Source of the DNA: Deltaproteobacteria bacterium | GTDB lineage: Bacteria; Myxococcota_A; UBA796; CAJQPC01 | Length of the DNA: 64,000 bases | NCBI GenBank assembly: GCA_016717595.1 | Contig: JADKFE010000128.1 | Coordinates: 1-64,000, forward strand | Reading direction: 5' to 3' | Shown: positions 15,442 to 24,974 of the stretch, piece after piece | Layout of the letters: the number at the start of each line of letters is the position of its first letter | Position numbering within the stretch: the first letter of the stretch is position 1 | Position numbers and translations under genes: made by a program | The notes under the pieces: model-generated | What the model saw: only the letters and a program-made list of their open reading frames with translations | What the model was told of the DNA's origin: nothing | The model's database searches: none

Positions 15442-16065
15442 ATGCTCTCGTCACTCGTCCTCTGTGTCACGCTCGCGGCCCACGCCGCCGAGCTTCGGGT
15501 GGAGGGGGAGATCCCCTTTCAGCTCAGCCTCAACGGCGTCACCGCGGCCAAGCTCTACGGCGCCGGAGAGCTCACGCTGCGCGGCTTGCCCGCCGGAGAC
15601 GCCCGGGTGCGGGTGGACCACGGCGACGGCAAGATCGCCGAGGCGACGATCACCCTCCGCGACGATCGCGCCACGCTGTTGATCGTCTCGACCGTGGGGG
15701 TGTTCTTTACGGACGCGCCTGTGGCCGTCGCCGACGCCACGAAGACGGGGCCGGGAGAGGTCGAGCTGCGGCTGGGCGGCACGGTGAGCGCGGAGGTGAA
15801 GCTCGGCGAGAGCTGGCACACGGTGAAGCCCGACGTGCCGCTGGTGCTCAAGGGCCTCCCGCCGGGGAGATACCCCCTGGAGGTGCGCTCGGCGAACCGC
15901 TCGGTGATCTGGTCGCGGGCGGAGCTCGAGGTCGGCGCGCAGGATCACCTCGTCGTCGTGCTCGCCGAGGGTCGGGCGCTGCATGTGTTCGGGCGACCGG
16001 CCGCGGCCTCGGCCTTGATCCCGCCCCTGGCCCCCTCGCTCACCCCTGAGGCCACGGGGCCATGA
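15442..16065 (+). CDS. Exported PEGA-like protein upstream of a two-component system
   Basis: The 207-residue protein has a short signal peptide (MLSSLVLCVTLAAHAAE). Two beta-rich repeats follow, each with a PEGA-like LRGLPAGDARVRVD or LKGLPPGRYPLEVRS core. A Pro-rich C-terminus ends the protein. PEGA domains are small surface beta-domains. Its TGA overlaps the ATG of the histidine kinase gene (ATGA), so it is coupled to the two-component system and might bind the sensor's periplasmic part (inference). The open frame extends far upstream through the PpiC gene, but the ATG at 15442 is the sensible start. Confidence 0.7.
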   Translation: MLSSLVLCVTLAAHAAELRVEGEIPFQLSLNGVTAAKLYGAGELTLRGLPAGDARVRVDHGDGKIAEATITLRDDRATLLIVSTVGVFFTDAPVAVADATKTGPGEVELRLGGTVSAEVKLGESWHTVKPDVPLVLKGLPPGRYPLEVRSANRSVIWSRAELEVGAQDHLVVVLAEGRALHVFGRPAAASALIPPLAPSLTPEATGP

Positions 16066-17867
16066 GGGGGCTGCTCCAGCGGGCCTCCCTTCGAGCACGA
16101 ATCCTCGGCGCGTACCTCCTCGCGTTCACCTTCTTTACCTTGGCCATCGGCTATGGCATCTGGCAGCTCCGGGCGCTGGGTGAAGGTTTGACGGCGTTGG
16201 ATCTGGGCTATGTGCCGCTCTCGCGCACGGTCTCACGCATGGACGGGGCGCTGGTTCGGGTAGACATCGACGCCGAGCGGCTCCTGAGCGACCCTCCGCG
16301 CCGCCTCGCCGCCCATCGCTCAAACCTCAACCTCTACACCCGGCTCATCCACGATCAGACCGTCGAGGGCCAGTCCATCGTCGCCCGGGTGCTGCCCAAG
16401 GTGGGGCTCAAACAAGAGCGGGCGAACCTCACCACCCTCGACGCCCAGCTCCAGACCCTCGCGCGCTTAAACGAGGCGTACTTGACGGTCTGCACCCAGG
16501 CCTTGGACCTCGCCGACCAACAAGACGCCGCCGCCGTGCGCACCTTGGCGCCGGAGCTCTCCCGGTCTCGGCAGGCGCTGCGCTCGGAGCTTGAGAAGCT
16601 CTCCACCCGCGTCGAGACCCGCATCCGCCGGGTGTCTGAGCGCACCGCCGTGGCCCAGCGGGAGGCCCAGCTCATCGCCGGGGCCTTGGGGCTCGTCGCG
16701 CTCCTCGCGGGCCTCGTGATGTTGGCCTTGGCGGTGCTGGCCCTGCGGCCCATCGGGCGGCTCACCCAGCAGGTGCAGCGCATCGCCGGGGGAGACGTCG
16801 GCGCGCGGGTGGAGCTGCAGCGAAAAGACGAGCTCGGCGTGCTCGCTGAAGAGATCAACATCATGGCCGGGGCCATCGAGGAGCGTGAAGGCGCCCTGCA
16901 GCGCGCCCGGGCGGAGCTGCGCTCGGTGCTCGACTCCATTCGTCTGGCGCTCATCGTCGAGAGCGACGGGCGCGTGACGCTGTCAAACCCCGCCGCTGAG
17001 GCGCTCTTTGGGGTGCGTGAGGGCGATCCCTTGCCCGAGCCTCTGCGGCTTCACGGCGAAGGAGACGGCGTAGAGGCCGCGCCGCTCGCGGGCCGCCTCG
17101 TGGACCTGCGCCGGGTGCCGTTCCGCGGCGGGAGCATCCTCGTCGGCGAAGACGTCACCGAGCGGGTTCACCACCAGGCCCGCCTCGCGCGCTCGGAGCG
17201 CCTCGCCCTCGTCGGCCAGATGCTCGCCCAGATCACCCACGAGGTGCGAAACCCGCTCAACGCCTTGTCGCTGAACGCCGAGCTGCTGGGCGAAGACCTG
17301 GAGGCCTTGCCCGACGATCGCCGCGACGAGGCGCGGGCGATCTTGGGCACGATCACCGCGGAGATCCGCCACTTAGAGCGTGTGACGGAGCACTACCTCA
17401 CCTTGGCCCGCCGCCCGGCGCCGAGCCTACACCCTGAAGATCCGGCGGCGCTCATCGGCTCGGTGGTGAGCCTGCTCGACGAGGAGCTGCGCCGGGCGGG
17501 GGTCACCTTGACCGTCGAGGCCGCCGCGGGACCGCCTGTGGACCTCGACGCGCACCAGCTCCGCCGGGCCCTGCTCAACGTGGCGCGAAACGCCGTGGAG
17601 GCCGGGGCGAAGCAGCTCACCGTGCGGGTAGAGCGCGACGAGGGCACCCTCCGGTTTGTCATCGACGACGACGGCGCCGGGTTCTCCGCCGAGGAGGCCG
17701 AGCGCGCCTTCGACCCCTTCTTCTCCACCAAAGCCACGGGCACGGGCCTCGGCCTCGCCATCACCCGGCAGATCCTGGAGGACCACGGCGGCGTCGTGCG
17801 CGCCGAGCACAAGGCCCCCGGCGCCCGGGTCGTCTTAGAGCTGCCCGCGGCGCGCTTGACAGGCTGA
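16062..17867 (+). CDS. Membrane sensor histidine kinase
   Basis: The 601-residue protein has a membrane helix at about 14-33, a mostly helical periplasmic region of about 170 residues (four-helix-bundle type), and a second membrane helix near 203-228. A HAMP domain (LRPIGRLTQQVQRIAGGDVGARV) follows, then a coiled coil and a PAS-like region (VLDSIRLALIVESDGRVTLSNPAAEALFG). The HisKA domain has QITHEVRNPLNAL with His393. The ATPase domain has LLNVARNAVEAG (N box), DDDGAGF (G1) and GTGLGLAI (G2). It is coupled to the PEGA-like gene upstream and lies 44 bases before an NtrC-type regulator, its obvious partner. The signal is unknown. Confidence 0.93.
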   Translation: MRGLLQRASLRARILGAYLLAFTFFTLAIGYGIWQLRALGEGLTALDLGYVPLSRTVSRMDGALVRVDIDAERLLSDPPRRLAAHRSNLNLYTRLIHDQTVEGQSIVARVLPKVGLKQERANLTTLDAQLQTLARLNEAYLTVCTQALDLADQQDAAAVRTLAPELSRSRQALRSELEKLSTRVETRIRRVSERTAVAQREAQLIAGALGLVALLAGLVMLALAVLALRPIGRLTQQVQRIAGGDVGARVELQRKDELGVLAEEINIMAGAIEEREGALQRARAELRSVLDSIRLALIVESDGRVTLSNPAAEALFGVREGDPLPEPLRLHGEGDGVEAAPLAGRLVDLRRVPFRGGSILVGEDVTERVHHQARLARSERLALVGQMLAQITHEVRNPLNALSLNAELLGEDLEALPDDRRDEARAILGTITAEIRHLERVTEHYLTLARRPAPSLHPEDPAALIGSVVSLLDEELRRAGVTLTVEAAAGPPVDLDAHQLRRALLNVARNAVEAGAKQLTVRVERDEGTLRFVIDDDGAGFSAEEAERAFDPFFSTKATGTGLGLAITRQILEDHGGVVRAEHKAPGARVVLELPAARLTG

Positions 17868-17911
17868 CAGGTCAACGACATTCTGTCTGCACCCTTGACA
17901 GAGTGTCCAGC

Positions 17912-19321
17912 ATGCCCAAAGTGCTCGTCGTCGATGATGAAGAGGCCAACCGCGTCACCTTAGAGCGCATCATCCAGCGCGAGGGCTGGGAGGTGATGCA
18001 CGCCCCCGACGGCCGCGCGGGCATCGACCGCCTGCGCCGTGAGCCCGTAGACGTCGTGCTCACCGACCTCAAGATGCCCGGCATGTCGGGCCTGGAGCTC
18101 CTGCGCGCGGTGAAGTCGTTGGCGCCCGACGTCGAGGTCATCGTGATGACCGCCTTCGGCACCGTCGAGACGGCGGTGGAGGCCATGAAAGAGGGCGCGT
18201 ACGACTACGTGACCAAACCTCTGCGCCGCCAAGAGCTCGTGGGATCCTTACGAAAGGCGTTTGAGAAGCGGGGGCTCATTCTAGAGAACCAACGCCTACG
18301 CGACGCCTTGGCCCAAGAGCGCGGCGGCGGCCGGGGGGAAGAGCTCGTCGGCTCGTCCTTGGCGATGCGCGCGTTGATGGAGGAGCTGCAGCAGATCGCG
18401 CCCACCGACGCCAGCGTGCTGCTCACCGGGGAGTCGGGCACAGGCAAGAGCCGGGTGGCGCGGCTCCTTCACCAGCGCAGCCGCCGCGCCGCCGGGCGCC
18501 TGATCACCGTGAACTGCGCGGCCATCCCCGAGTCGCTGTTGGAGTCCGAGCTCTTTGGGCACGAGGCCGGGGCCTTCACCGGCGCCGTCGCCCGCAAAGA
18601 GGGCCGCTTTGACCTCGCGAGAGGCGGCACGCTGTTCTTGGATGAGATCACCGAGATCTCGCCGCTCATCCAGGTCAAGCTCCTGCGGGTCTTGCAAGAG
18701 GGGGAGTACGAGCGGGTCGGCGGCACGGTCACCCACCGGGCGGACGCCCGCATCATCGCCGCGACCAACCGGGACATCGACGCCGCCGTGCGCTCGGGGC
18801 GGCTGCGTGAGGACCTCTATTACCGCCTCGACGTCATCCGCCTGCGGGTGCCGCCCCTGCGTGAGCGCGCCGAGGACGTGCCCTTGCTCGCGGCGACGTT
18901 TCTGGACCGCTTCGCCACCAAGAACAACAAGGTGGTGCGCGCGTTCACCGCTGAAGCCCTCGACGCGCTCACCCAGCACTCTTGGCCGGGCAACGTGCGG
19001 GAGCTGGAGAACGCCATCGAGCGCGCCGTGGTGCTCGCCCGCGGGGAGCTGATCGGCGTAGACGACCTCCCTGGCGCGGTTCGTCCCCTCGCCGGAGGCC
19101 GCGCCGCGCTCTCGTTCGTTGTCGGCACGCCGCTCAAGGTGGTGGAGCGTAAGATGATCGAAGAGACTTTGCGCCACGCAGGTGGAGACAAAGTGCTCGC
19201 CGGGAACCTCTTGGGGATCACCGCGCGCACCCTCTACCGACGGGAGGCGGAGTGGGCCGCGGCGGATCGTGGGGAGCCCTCAGGCGATGGCGATCCCGCG
19301 CAGAATGACGATTTGATCTGA
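17912..19321 (+). CDS. NtrC-family sigma54-dependent response regulator
   Basis: The 469-residue protein has the three NtrC parts. The receiver domain carries Asp52 in VLTDLKMPGMSG, the switch Thr in VIVMTAFGT and Lys in YVTKPL. The AAA+ domain carries Walker A TGESGTGKS, GHEAGAFTGAV (the GAFTGA loop that contacts sigma54) and Walker B GGTLFLDEI. The Fis-type helix-turn-helix is KVLAGNLLGITARTLYRR. It therefore activates sigma54 promoters when phosphorylated by the upstream kinase. GTG 17903 is an alternative start. The targets are unknown; I saw no convincing sigma54 promoter in this window. Confidence 0.93.
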   Translation: MPKVLVVDDEEANRVTLERIIQREGWEVMHAPDGRAGIDRLRREPVDVVLTDLKMPGMSGLELLRAVKSLAPDVEVIVMTAFGTVETAVEAMKEGAYDYVTKPLRRQELVGSLRKAFEKRGLILENQRLRDALAQERGGGRGEELVGSSLAMRALMEELQQIAPTDASVLLTGESGTGKSRVARLLHQRSRRAAGRLITVNCAAIPESLLESELFGHEAGAFTGAVARKEGRFDLARGGTLFLDEITEISPLIQVKLLRVLQEGEYERVGGTVTHRADARIIAATNRDIDAAVRSGRLREDLYYRLDVIRLRVPPLRERAEDVPLLAATFLDRFATKNNKVVRAFTAEALDALTQHSWPGNVRELENAIERAVVLARGELIGVDDLPGAVRPLAGGRAALSFVVGTPLKVVERKMIEETLRHAGGDKVLAGNLLGITARTLYRREAEWAAADRGEPSGDGDPAQNDDLI

Positions 19322-19432
19322 GTATTTTTATAGAAGCGATTCTGTGACAACGCCCCTCAAATTTAACGCCCTGACGACATCTAAAGTCGCTCAGGAACCC
19401 AAGTTCCCGAAGTTTTCAACGTCATTGAAGAA

Positions 19433-19460
19433 TCGACCTAACATTACATTTCTTTATGAT
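19433..19460 (+). promoter_or_regulatory. Predicted promoter in AT-rich leader of the RTX gene
   Basis: The 240 bases at 19322-19560 are markedly AT-richer than anything around them. TCGACC (19433-19438, four of six) and TATGAT (19455-19460, five of six) are 16 bases apart and fit a sigma70-type promoter about 100 bases before the ATG. This was judged by eye. Confidence 0.4.
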
Positions 19461-19560
19461 ACTTTAAGAATGTGGAGAGAAAGAGTCAGGGCCACAATCT
19501 CAGGGACATCCGCCCATGATGGGTAACTCCCTGGCGAGCTTGAGATCACGGAGGTGTGTG

Positions 19561-20502
19561 ATGACAAACGACAGTTCTTCTGGGCTTCGTGGTGTGGTGG
19601 GACAGCTCTTGGCTGTGGGCGCGATCATCCTCTCTTCGGTCGGCTCCGCTGAGGCGGCTTGCCCCGGCACCTACGCGACGGCGAGCTGCAAGGCGGGCGG
19701 CAGCTTGAACGTCTGCGCGCGGATCGGCACCTCCTTCAACTGCAACCTCGCCCAGAACGCGAACAACACGTCGGGCGTCGGCTACCTCGTCTGGGACTCG
19801 ACCTATGGGGAGTACAGCGCCTATGGTGTCGACGGTGACGGCGACAACTTCTGCTGCACCCTCGCCAACACCATCGACCTCTCCGAGCTGATCCTCTCCG
19901 GCACCTCCCAGAGCGACAGCACGCTCTCGTTCTATGACTCCAGCACCGGCAACTCCGTCAACGCTTACGGCGCTAGCCTCGTCACCGCGCGTATCTTCGG
20001 CGGCAACGGCAACGACACGCTCTATGGCCCGAACCTCAGCAACTCCTGGCTCAAGATCATCCTCGCGGGCGAGTCGGAAGACGACGAGATCTTCGGCAGC
20101 CCGGGCAACGACATCATCCTCGGCGGGCCCGGAAGCGACAACCTTTGGGGTCTTGAGGGCGATGACGAGATGATCGGCGAAGGCGGCACCGACATCATCC
20201 TCGGCGGCCCCGGCAGCGACAACATCAACGGCGGCCCGAGCTCGGACATCATCAACGGCGACGAAGGCACCGACAACATCATCGGCGGCATCGGCGGCGA
20301 CGTGCTCTGCGGCGGCGGCTACACCACCCTGGCCGACTCCTTCGACGGCATGGACGGCAGCGACGACATCTGCGGCACGGCCAGCGGCCAAGAGGTCGGC
20401 ACGGCGGGCGCTGGGCGCGACCGCTGCTTTGACTCGTCGAGCTTGGTCGAGTCCTGCGAGACCACGCTCACCGAGTCCTACTGCAACGCGATCTGCCCCT
20501 AG
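19561..20502 (+). CDS. Secreted RTX-repeat (hemolysin-type calcium-binding) protein
   Basis: The 313-residue protein has a signal peptide of about 38 residues ending SVGSAEA, a Cys-containing N-terminal domain, and a run of RTX nonapeptides in the second half. These include FGGNGNDTL, GSPGNDIIL, GGPGSDNLW, EGDDEMIGE, GGPGSDNIN and GGIGGDVLC. RTX repeats bind calcium and fold into a parallel beta-roll after export. Because it has an N-terminal signal peptide, export is probably by Sec rather than type I secretion. The last 60 residues contain several Cys. The ATG at 19561 has GGAGGT upstream. No catalytic domain is visible, so it may be a structural or adhesive surface protein. Confidence 0.85.
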   Translation: MTNDSSSGLRGVVGQLLAVGAIILSSVGSAEAACPGTYATASCKAGGSLNVCARIGTSFNCNLAQNANNTSGVGYLVWDSTYGEYSAYGVDGDGDNFCCTLANTIDLSELILSGTSQSDSTLSFYDSSTGNSVNAYGASLVTARIFGGNGNDTLYGPNLSNSWLKIILAGESEDDEIFGSPGNDIILGGPGSDNLWGLEGDDEMIGEGGTDIILGGPGSDNINGGPSSDIINGDEGTDNIIGGIGGDVLCGGGYTTLADSFDGMDGSDDICGTASGQEVGTAGAGRDRCFDSSSLVESCETTLTESYCNAICP

Positions 20503-20554
20503 GCCTGGGGTTTCCGAAAGGAGCGCGGGCGCTCTGCCCTCGCTCCTCCCCGAT

Positions 20555-20578
20555 ACGCCCTGCCCCACGGCAGGGCGT
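20555..20578. terminator. Terminator hairpin shared by convergent genes
   Basis: ACGCCCTGCC (20555-20564) and GGCAGGGCGT (20569-20578) form a perfect ten-pair stem with a four-base loop. It lies between the convergent RTX gene and beta-helix gene. The following tail has few T residues in either direction, so efficiency is uncertain. Confidence 0.7.
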
Positions 20579-20598
20579 CTTCGTCTGAAGTCAGGGCC

Positions 20599-22023
20599 TC
20601 AGGCCCGGCGGCGTCGGCGAAGGGCGAAGGCGAGGAGCGGCAACGCCAAGGCCGCCTGCTCCCCTTTGCTCTGTTTGTCGGAGCAGCAGCCGCCCACGGC
20701 CTCGCCGCCGTCACCCCCCTGAACGCCGAGCACCTTAAAGCCCTCTTGAATCTGCCAGCCGGGGTTGGTGGTCTCGCGGCGCTCGTAGGCCCCGGCGTCG
20801 GGAGACGCGCCGTCTCGCTCGGCGCCGTTGAAGTCTGTGGCCGGGACGTAGGCCTCGCCCGAGGCGTCCGCCGCGCCGACGAGCACCGAGGCGCTCGACG
20901 GGTAGAAGTCCCAGCCCGTCGCGTCGACAAAGTCGGCGTCCCCGTGGCCGGGGATGAAGTGGCCGAGGAGCGGGTCGAGGCCGTCCACCTTGCCGGTCAT
21001 CACGTTGCCGGCGATGTAGTTGCCCTCGTCGATCTGGCCCGCGCCGGCATAAAACGCGTCACCCACAGGGTTTGAGACGACGTTGTTCGCCAGCACCATG
21101 CCCGTGAGCGTCGCCCAGCCCTCCACATAGAGGCCCTCGCGGGTGGTGTTGGCGATGGTGTTGTGGCTGATCACCGCATCAGCGAGGGTGCCGCGGCTGT
21201 TCTGTTTGGTGTAGACCCCGTAGCTGCCGGTGTTGAACACGAGGTTGTTCCGCACCAAGGCGCTCCCGGCGATGTACATGCCGAGGTCGGTGACGCCCCA
21301 CATGGCGTTGCCCTCGATCACGTTCGGGAGGCCGTACTCCGTCGAGGCGACCAGGAGCCCACGATAGCTGAGGTTGTACATCACGTTGTCGCGCACGACG
21401 TTGTTCTGGCAGCCGTGCTCTAGGTAGACGGCATAGCCGCCATCATCGCGCAGGTCGTGGATGAGGTTCTCGGCGATGAGGCTGTCTTGTGTCCAGCACG
21501 AGGCGTCACCGCAGCCGATGTACATCCCGTAGCCATCGACGATGTCGCCGATCTCGTTGTTGGTGAAGGTGATCGCGGAGTTGTCGCCGTAGAAGTAGAC
21601 CGCCGTGCGCCAGAGCTCCGTAAACGCCATGTCGGTGACGGTGATGTTGGTGGAGCTCTCGATGCGGATGCCGCCGGGGCTGATCGTGCCGTCCTCCCAG
21701 CCCTCGGCGCCGACCAGGGTGAGGCCCTGCACGGTGAGGTAGCTGGACTCGTAGATGCGGATCGCCTGATCGTTCACCGAGCTGACGAGGATGACCTCGG
21801 CGCCCTCAGCGGCCTTGAGCACGATCGGCTGCTCCGCGGTGCCCAGGCCCGACCAGTCCAGGCGCTCGGTGATCTCGTAGGTGCCCGCGCTGAACGTGAT
21901 CACGTCGCCCGGGGCCAAAGAGGAGGTGAGGGTCTTGACGTCGTCCGTCGGCTTGAGGGTGACGCTCGCGGCCATCGCGGCGTCGATGAGGCCAAGGGAG
22001 AGGAGGAGCAGGAGAGCGGGCAC
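20599..22023 (-). CDS. Right-handed parallel beta-helix protein with MYXO-CTERM-like tail
   Basis: The 474-residue protein has a signal peptide (ALLLLLSLGLIDAAMA). The body consists of beta-helix coils typical of pectate-lyase-like right-handed helices, such as NNEIGDIVDGYGMYIG, NNVVRDNVMYNLSYRGLLVA and NNLVFNTGSYGVYTK. The C-terminus has a CC pair, a hydrophobic helix ALALPLLAFAL and RRRRR, a layout like the MYXO-CTERM sorting signal. Start is GTG 22023 behind GGAG. No catalytic lyase residues are evident; it may bind surface polysaccharide. It lies 11 bases downstream of another beta-helix gene and is probably co-transcribed with it. Confidence 0.82.
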   Translation of the reverse strand: MPALLLLLSLGLIDAAMAASVTLKPTDDVKTLTSSLAPGDVITFSAGTYEITERLDWSGLGTAEQPIVLKAAEGAEVILVSSVNDQAIRIYESSYLTVQGLTLVGAEGWEDGTISPGGIRIESSTNITVTDMAFTELWRTAVYFYGDNSAITFTNNEIGDIVDGYGMYIGCGDASCWTQDSLIAENLIHDLRDDGGYAVYLEHGCQNNVVRDNVMYNLSYRGLLVASTEYGLPNVIEGNAMWGVTDLGMYIAGSALVRNNLVFNTGSYGVYTKQNSRGTLADAVISHNTIANTTREGLYVEGWATLTGMVLANNVVSNPVGDAFYAGAGQIDEGNYIAGNVMTGKVDGLDPLLGHFIPGHGDADFVDATGWDFYPSSASVLVGAADASGEAYVPATDFNGAERDGASPDAGAYERRETTNPGWQIQEGFKVLGVQGGDGGEAVGGCCSDKQSKGEQAALALPLLAFALRRRRRA

Positions 22024-22034
22024 GAGGTCACTCC

Positions 22035-24137
22035 TTACTTGCTGTGAGGGCCGCCGGTGTGGCCACGGTCGTTCCGCGTCTTGTCCACGTCATTGTAGGC
22101 CGCGTCCGGCGGCCCGCTGTCTTTGGCGGGAGAGCTGCTCTTGAGGCTGAGGTCGTCGTTCTGGGGGTCACGGTCGTTCGAGAAGGTGTTGAAGAGGGGA
22201 TCCTCGTTCTCATTCTCATGGGTCCCGGCGGCGAAGGGACCCGAGAAGTTGGCGCTGTCCCCGGCGCTCGTCGCGTACGCCGTGTTGTAGCTCACGGCGT
22301 GGGCGGCGGCGTTGTCGATGTACAGGCCGCTGAGGCCCTAGGCGCGGAAGATGAGGTTTGAGAGGATCTCTAGCTCTCCGCTGGCGCCGAGGGCGACGTA
22401 GATCCCCGCGCCTTGGCCGCTCGCCTGGTTGGCGACGAAGGTGTTGTTCACCACCTCGAAGCGGCCTTGGGTGCCCTCAACAGAGAGGCCGCCGCCGACC
22501 AAGCCGCCGTTGTTGTCTTGGATGACGGAGTTCCGCAGCGCCGAGCCCGAGGAGGCCGCGACGTTGGTGAACGAGAGCCCACCGCCGCCGTTCACCGCGG
22601 TGTTCAGGGTGAACTCGCCGCGCTCGATGAGAAACCCTGAGCTGGCGATGATGGCGACGCCGCCGCCTTTGTCGGTGGCGGTGTTCTGGGAGAAGCTGGA
22701 GTCGGAGAGCGTCACCGTCGAGGAGTCGGCGACCAAGGCCCCGCCGCGCACGCCGGTGTTGCCCAAGAACACCGAGCCGCTGTCGATGACCGTGGCCGAG
22801 AGCGCGGAGATCCCGCCGCCGTCATCCGCGGCGACGTTGTTGAGCAGCTCCGAGGCGTAGAGCGTGAGCGTCGAGGACGTGGCGGAGATCCCGCCGCCGT
22901 CCGTGGCCGAGCTGTTGCCGGTGAGGCGCACGCCGTCGAGGATCGCCTCGCTGTCGACCAGCCGGATCGAGCCGCCGTCGGTGCCCGCGCTCGCCCCGCT
23001 CAAGGTGAGGGTGGTGAGCCCCAAGAGCCCGCCGCCGGTGACCTCAAAATGGCGGCTGCCCGCCGTCGTGGTGAGCGTGACCTCGTCTACCCCTTCCCCG
23101 ACGAGGTTGATCTCTTCGCCGTCTACGGTGAGGCTCACGGCGTAGCTGCCCGCGGCCAACCACACCGTGCGGCAGGTGCCGTCGAGGTTGGCGAGGCCCT
23201 CGTCTAAGGTGTTGTAGGGCTTCGTGTCCGTGCCGTCCTCTTCGCCGCTGGCGCTGGCGTCGACGACGACGGGGTAAGCGCGGCGGTCGTTGTCGTCGCA
23301 GTCTCCGGCGTCGCTGCACACGCTGTGGCCGTCGTTGTCGGCGTCGATGTTGTCTTCGCCGCCGTCGCAGTCGTTGTCGGCGCCGTCGCAGACCTCTACG
23401 CCGCCGGGCCGGGCGCGGGCGTCGCCGTCGTCGCAGTCGCCGTCGCAGATGCTCCAGCCGTCCTCATCGGCGTCGTCGCGGTCGGTCTCGACGCCGTCGC
23501 AGTCGGAGTCCTTGTCGTCGCAGATCTCTTTGGCGTCGGGGTAGACGCTCTTGTCACCGTCGTCGCAGTCGCCCTCACACACGAGCCAAGAGTCGCCGTC
23601 GGCGTCGGTCTCGTCGCCGCCGGGGGCGCCGGAGCAGTCGTTGTCGCGGCCGTCGCAGACCTCGTCCGCGCCGGGGTTGACGCTGGCGTTGTTGTCGTCG
23701 CAGTCGCCGTCTACGACGCGGTAGCCGTCGGCGTCGTTGTCGGCCTCGGACGCGCTGCCTTCGCCGGTGAGGCTGACCGTCGCGCTGCCGCCGCCGTCGA
23801 TGTCGTCGTACCGCACCTGGACGAGGCCCAGATAGACCTGCTCCTTCTCGGGGGTGAAGGTCACCGTGACGATCAGCGAGAGCGCGTCGCCGAGCGCCAG
23901 GCTGCCGTCGCGGTCGAGGTCGAAGATGTCGGGATCACCGTCGGTGAGCTGCACCGAGAGCACGTCGATCTGGCCGTCGCCCGCGTTGGCCAGGACGAGG
24001 TCCAGCGCCGCCTCACCGCCGACGGGCGCGGTGCCGAAGTCTAGCGCCGTGGGGGTGATCGTGAGCATCGGGGGCGACTCGACGTCACCCTTGCAGGCGA
24101 CGAGCAGCAGCGACAGCCAAGGGATCAGGGGCTTCAT
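22035..24137 (-). pseudogene. MopE-type/beta-helix lipoprotein interrupted by one in-frame TAG
   Basis: The gene starts at ATG 24137 with a lipoprotein signal (MKPLIPWLSLLLVAC). A choice-of-anchor D-like domain follows (LTITPTALDFGTAPVGG). About four MopE-type motifs come next (for example DGDCDDNNASVNPGADEVCD), rich in Asp and Cys and likely calcium-binding, then a beta-helix with NNTFVANQASGQGAG. The frame stops at a TAG (22338-22340) in NLIFRA, yet resumes in exactly the same frame with GLSGLYIDNAAAHAVSYN and runs another 100 codons to TAA at 22035. The joined sequence reads as one domain. A recent nonsense mutation, a sequencing error or readthrough could explain it. TAG ends other genes here, including groEL. 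Confidence 0.75.
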
Positions 24138-24259
24138 GGAGGACTCCGCCGCGACGGCTTCGATCAGGGGGCGCCACCGAGGGCCGCGAAGAATTTTTTC
24201 CGGTGAGGTCAAAATACTCGGAGCGACGCCGCTGTGGTAGACTGCCACCATAACTTCAA

Positions 24260-24280
24260 CACCGCTCACGACGAGCGGTG
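24260..24280. other. Hairpin in the divergent intergenic region
   Basis: CACCGCTC (24260-24267) pairs with GAGCGGTG (24273-24280) around a five-base loop, between the divergent MopE-type gene and the lipoprotein operon at 24327. It could be a 5' leader element or an operator. Confidence 0.4.
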
Positions 24281-24326
24281 AGCGCCCGCAAGATGCCGCG
24301 GCACACCCTGTCCCAAAAGGGTCCGC

Positions 24327-24974
24327 GTGTCGAAAAATCTTCTTCTCCCCCTGCTTCTCGTCACGGTGGCCTGCACAGGCGCCGAGGACGATGGCGTGGT
24401 GCCGATCCCCGTCGAAGACAGCGAAGACTGGGAAGACACCGGAAGCTCCAGCTTCCCGATCGACACCAACCCCGACTCCGGCCTCGACATCAGCCCGGAG
24501 CACACGCTCACCTTGGAGCAGTGGGGGCGCTGGGAGCTCAGCCCCTTCGGCGGCCCTTATGAGCGCCTCGTGGGCGAGCTGCACGTCTGGGAGTACCTCG
24601 ACGGCGTGCGCCCCGACACGGGGATCGAGACGGGCCTAGACACCGGGCTCAGCGAAGAAGAGGCGCTCCTTTGTGACCTCACCTGGTCCCTCATCGGCGA
24701 CGTGGCCGAGGTCGCCTGTGACGACTGCCTCTTCGCCTTCGACGTCGAGTTCTTCTTGGTCGAAGGGGACGCCTCCACCTGCCGCGATCCCGACATGCCT
24801 GAAGAGGGTGAGGTGCGCCGCTACGGCTACGACGCCGACGGCGTGATCTGGCACGACTACGGCGGCTCCGGCGTGTGGTTGCCCTGGTTCGTCGCCGAAC
24901 GAAACGGCGACACCATCACCTTTAGCTGGCTGCTCACCTTAGGCGTCGGCTTAGAAGAAGAGGAGGACGAATGA
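24327..24974 (+). CDS. Lipoprotein of unknown function, first gene of the DUF1501 operon
   Basis: The 215-residue protein starts at GTG 24327 with the signal MSKNLLLPLLLVTVAC and a Cys fit for lipidation. It has two Asp/Thr/Gly linkers (DSEDWEDTGSSS and RPDTGIETGLDTG). A likely beta-rich domain has a CDLTW...CDDCLF cysteine cluster, and the tail is very acidic. No family is recognised. Its stop overlaps the ATG of the next lipoprotein gene (ATGA), which repeats the Tyr-rich, Cys-containing style, so the two probably act together on the cell surface. Confidence 0.75.
   Translation: MSKNLLLPLLLVTVACTGAEDDGVVPIPVEDSEDWEDTGSSSFPIDTNPDSGLDISPEHTLTLEQWGRWELSPFGGPYERLVGELHVWEYLDGVRPDTGIETGLDTGLSEEEALLCDLTWSLIGDVAEVACDDCLFAFDVEFFLVEGDASTCRDPDMPEEGEVRRYGYDADGVIWHDYGGSGVWLPWFVAERNGDTITFSWLLTLGVGLEEEEDE

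Noticed and set aside
17855..17905. Two TTGACA strings between the histidine kinase and the regulator as a promoter
   Set aside because: TTGACA near 17857 has only CATTCT at the right distance, and the second copy has no -10; kinase and regulator are most simply co-transcribed.
23290..24044. Long plus-strand frames opposite the MopE motifs
   Set aside because: They are reverse reading of Asp/Gly/Cys repeats, which gives Val/Ala or Ser/Pro-rich frames without stops.
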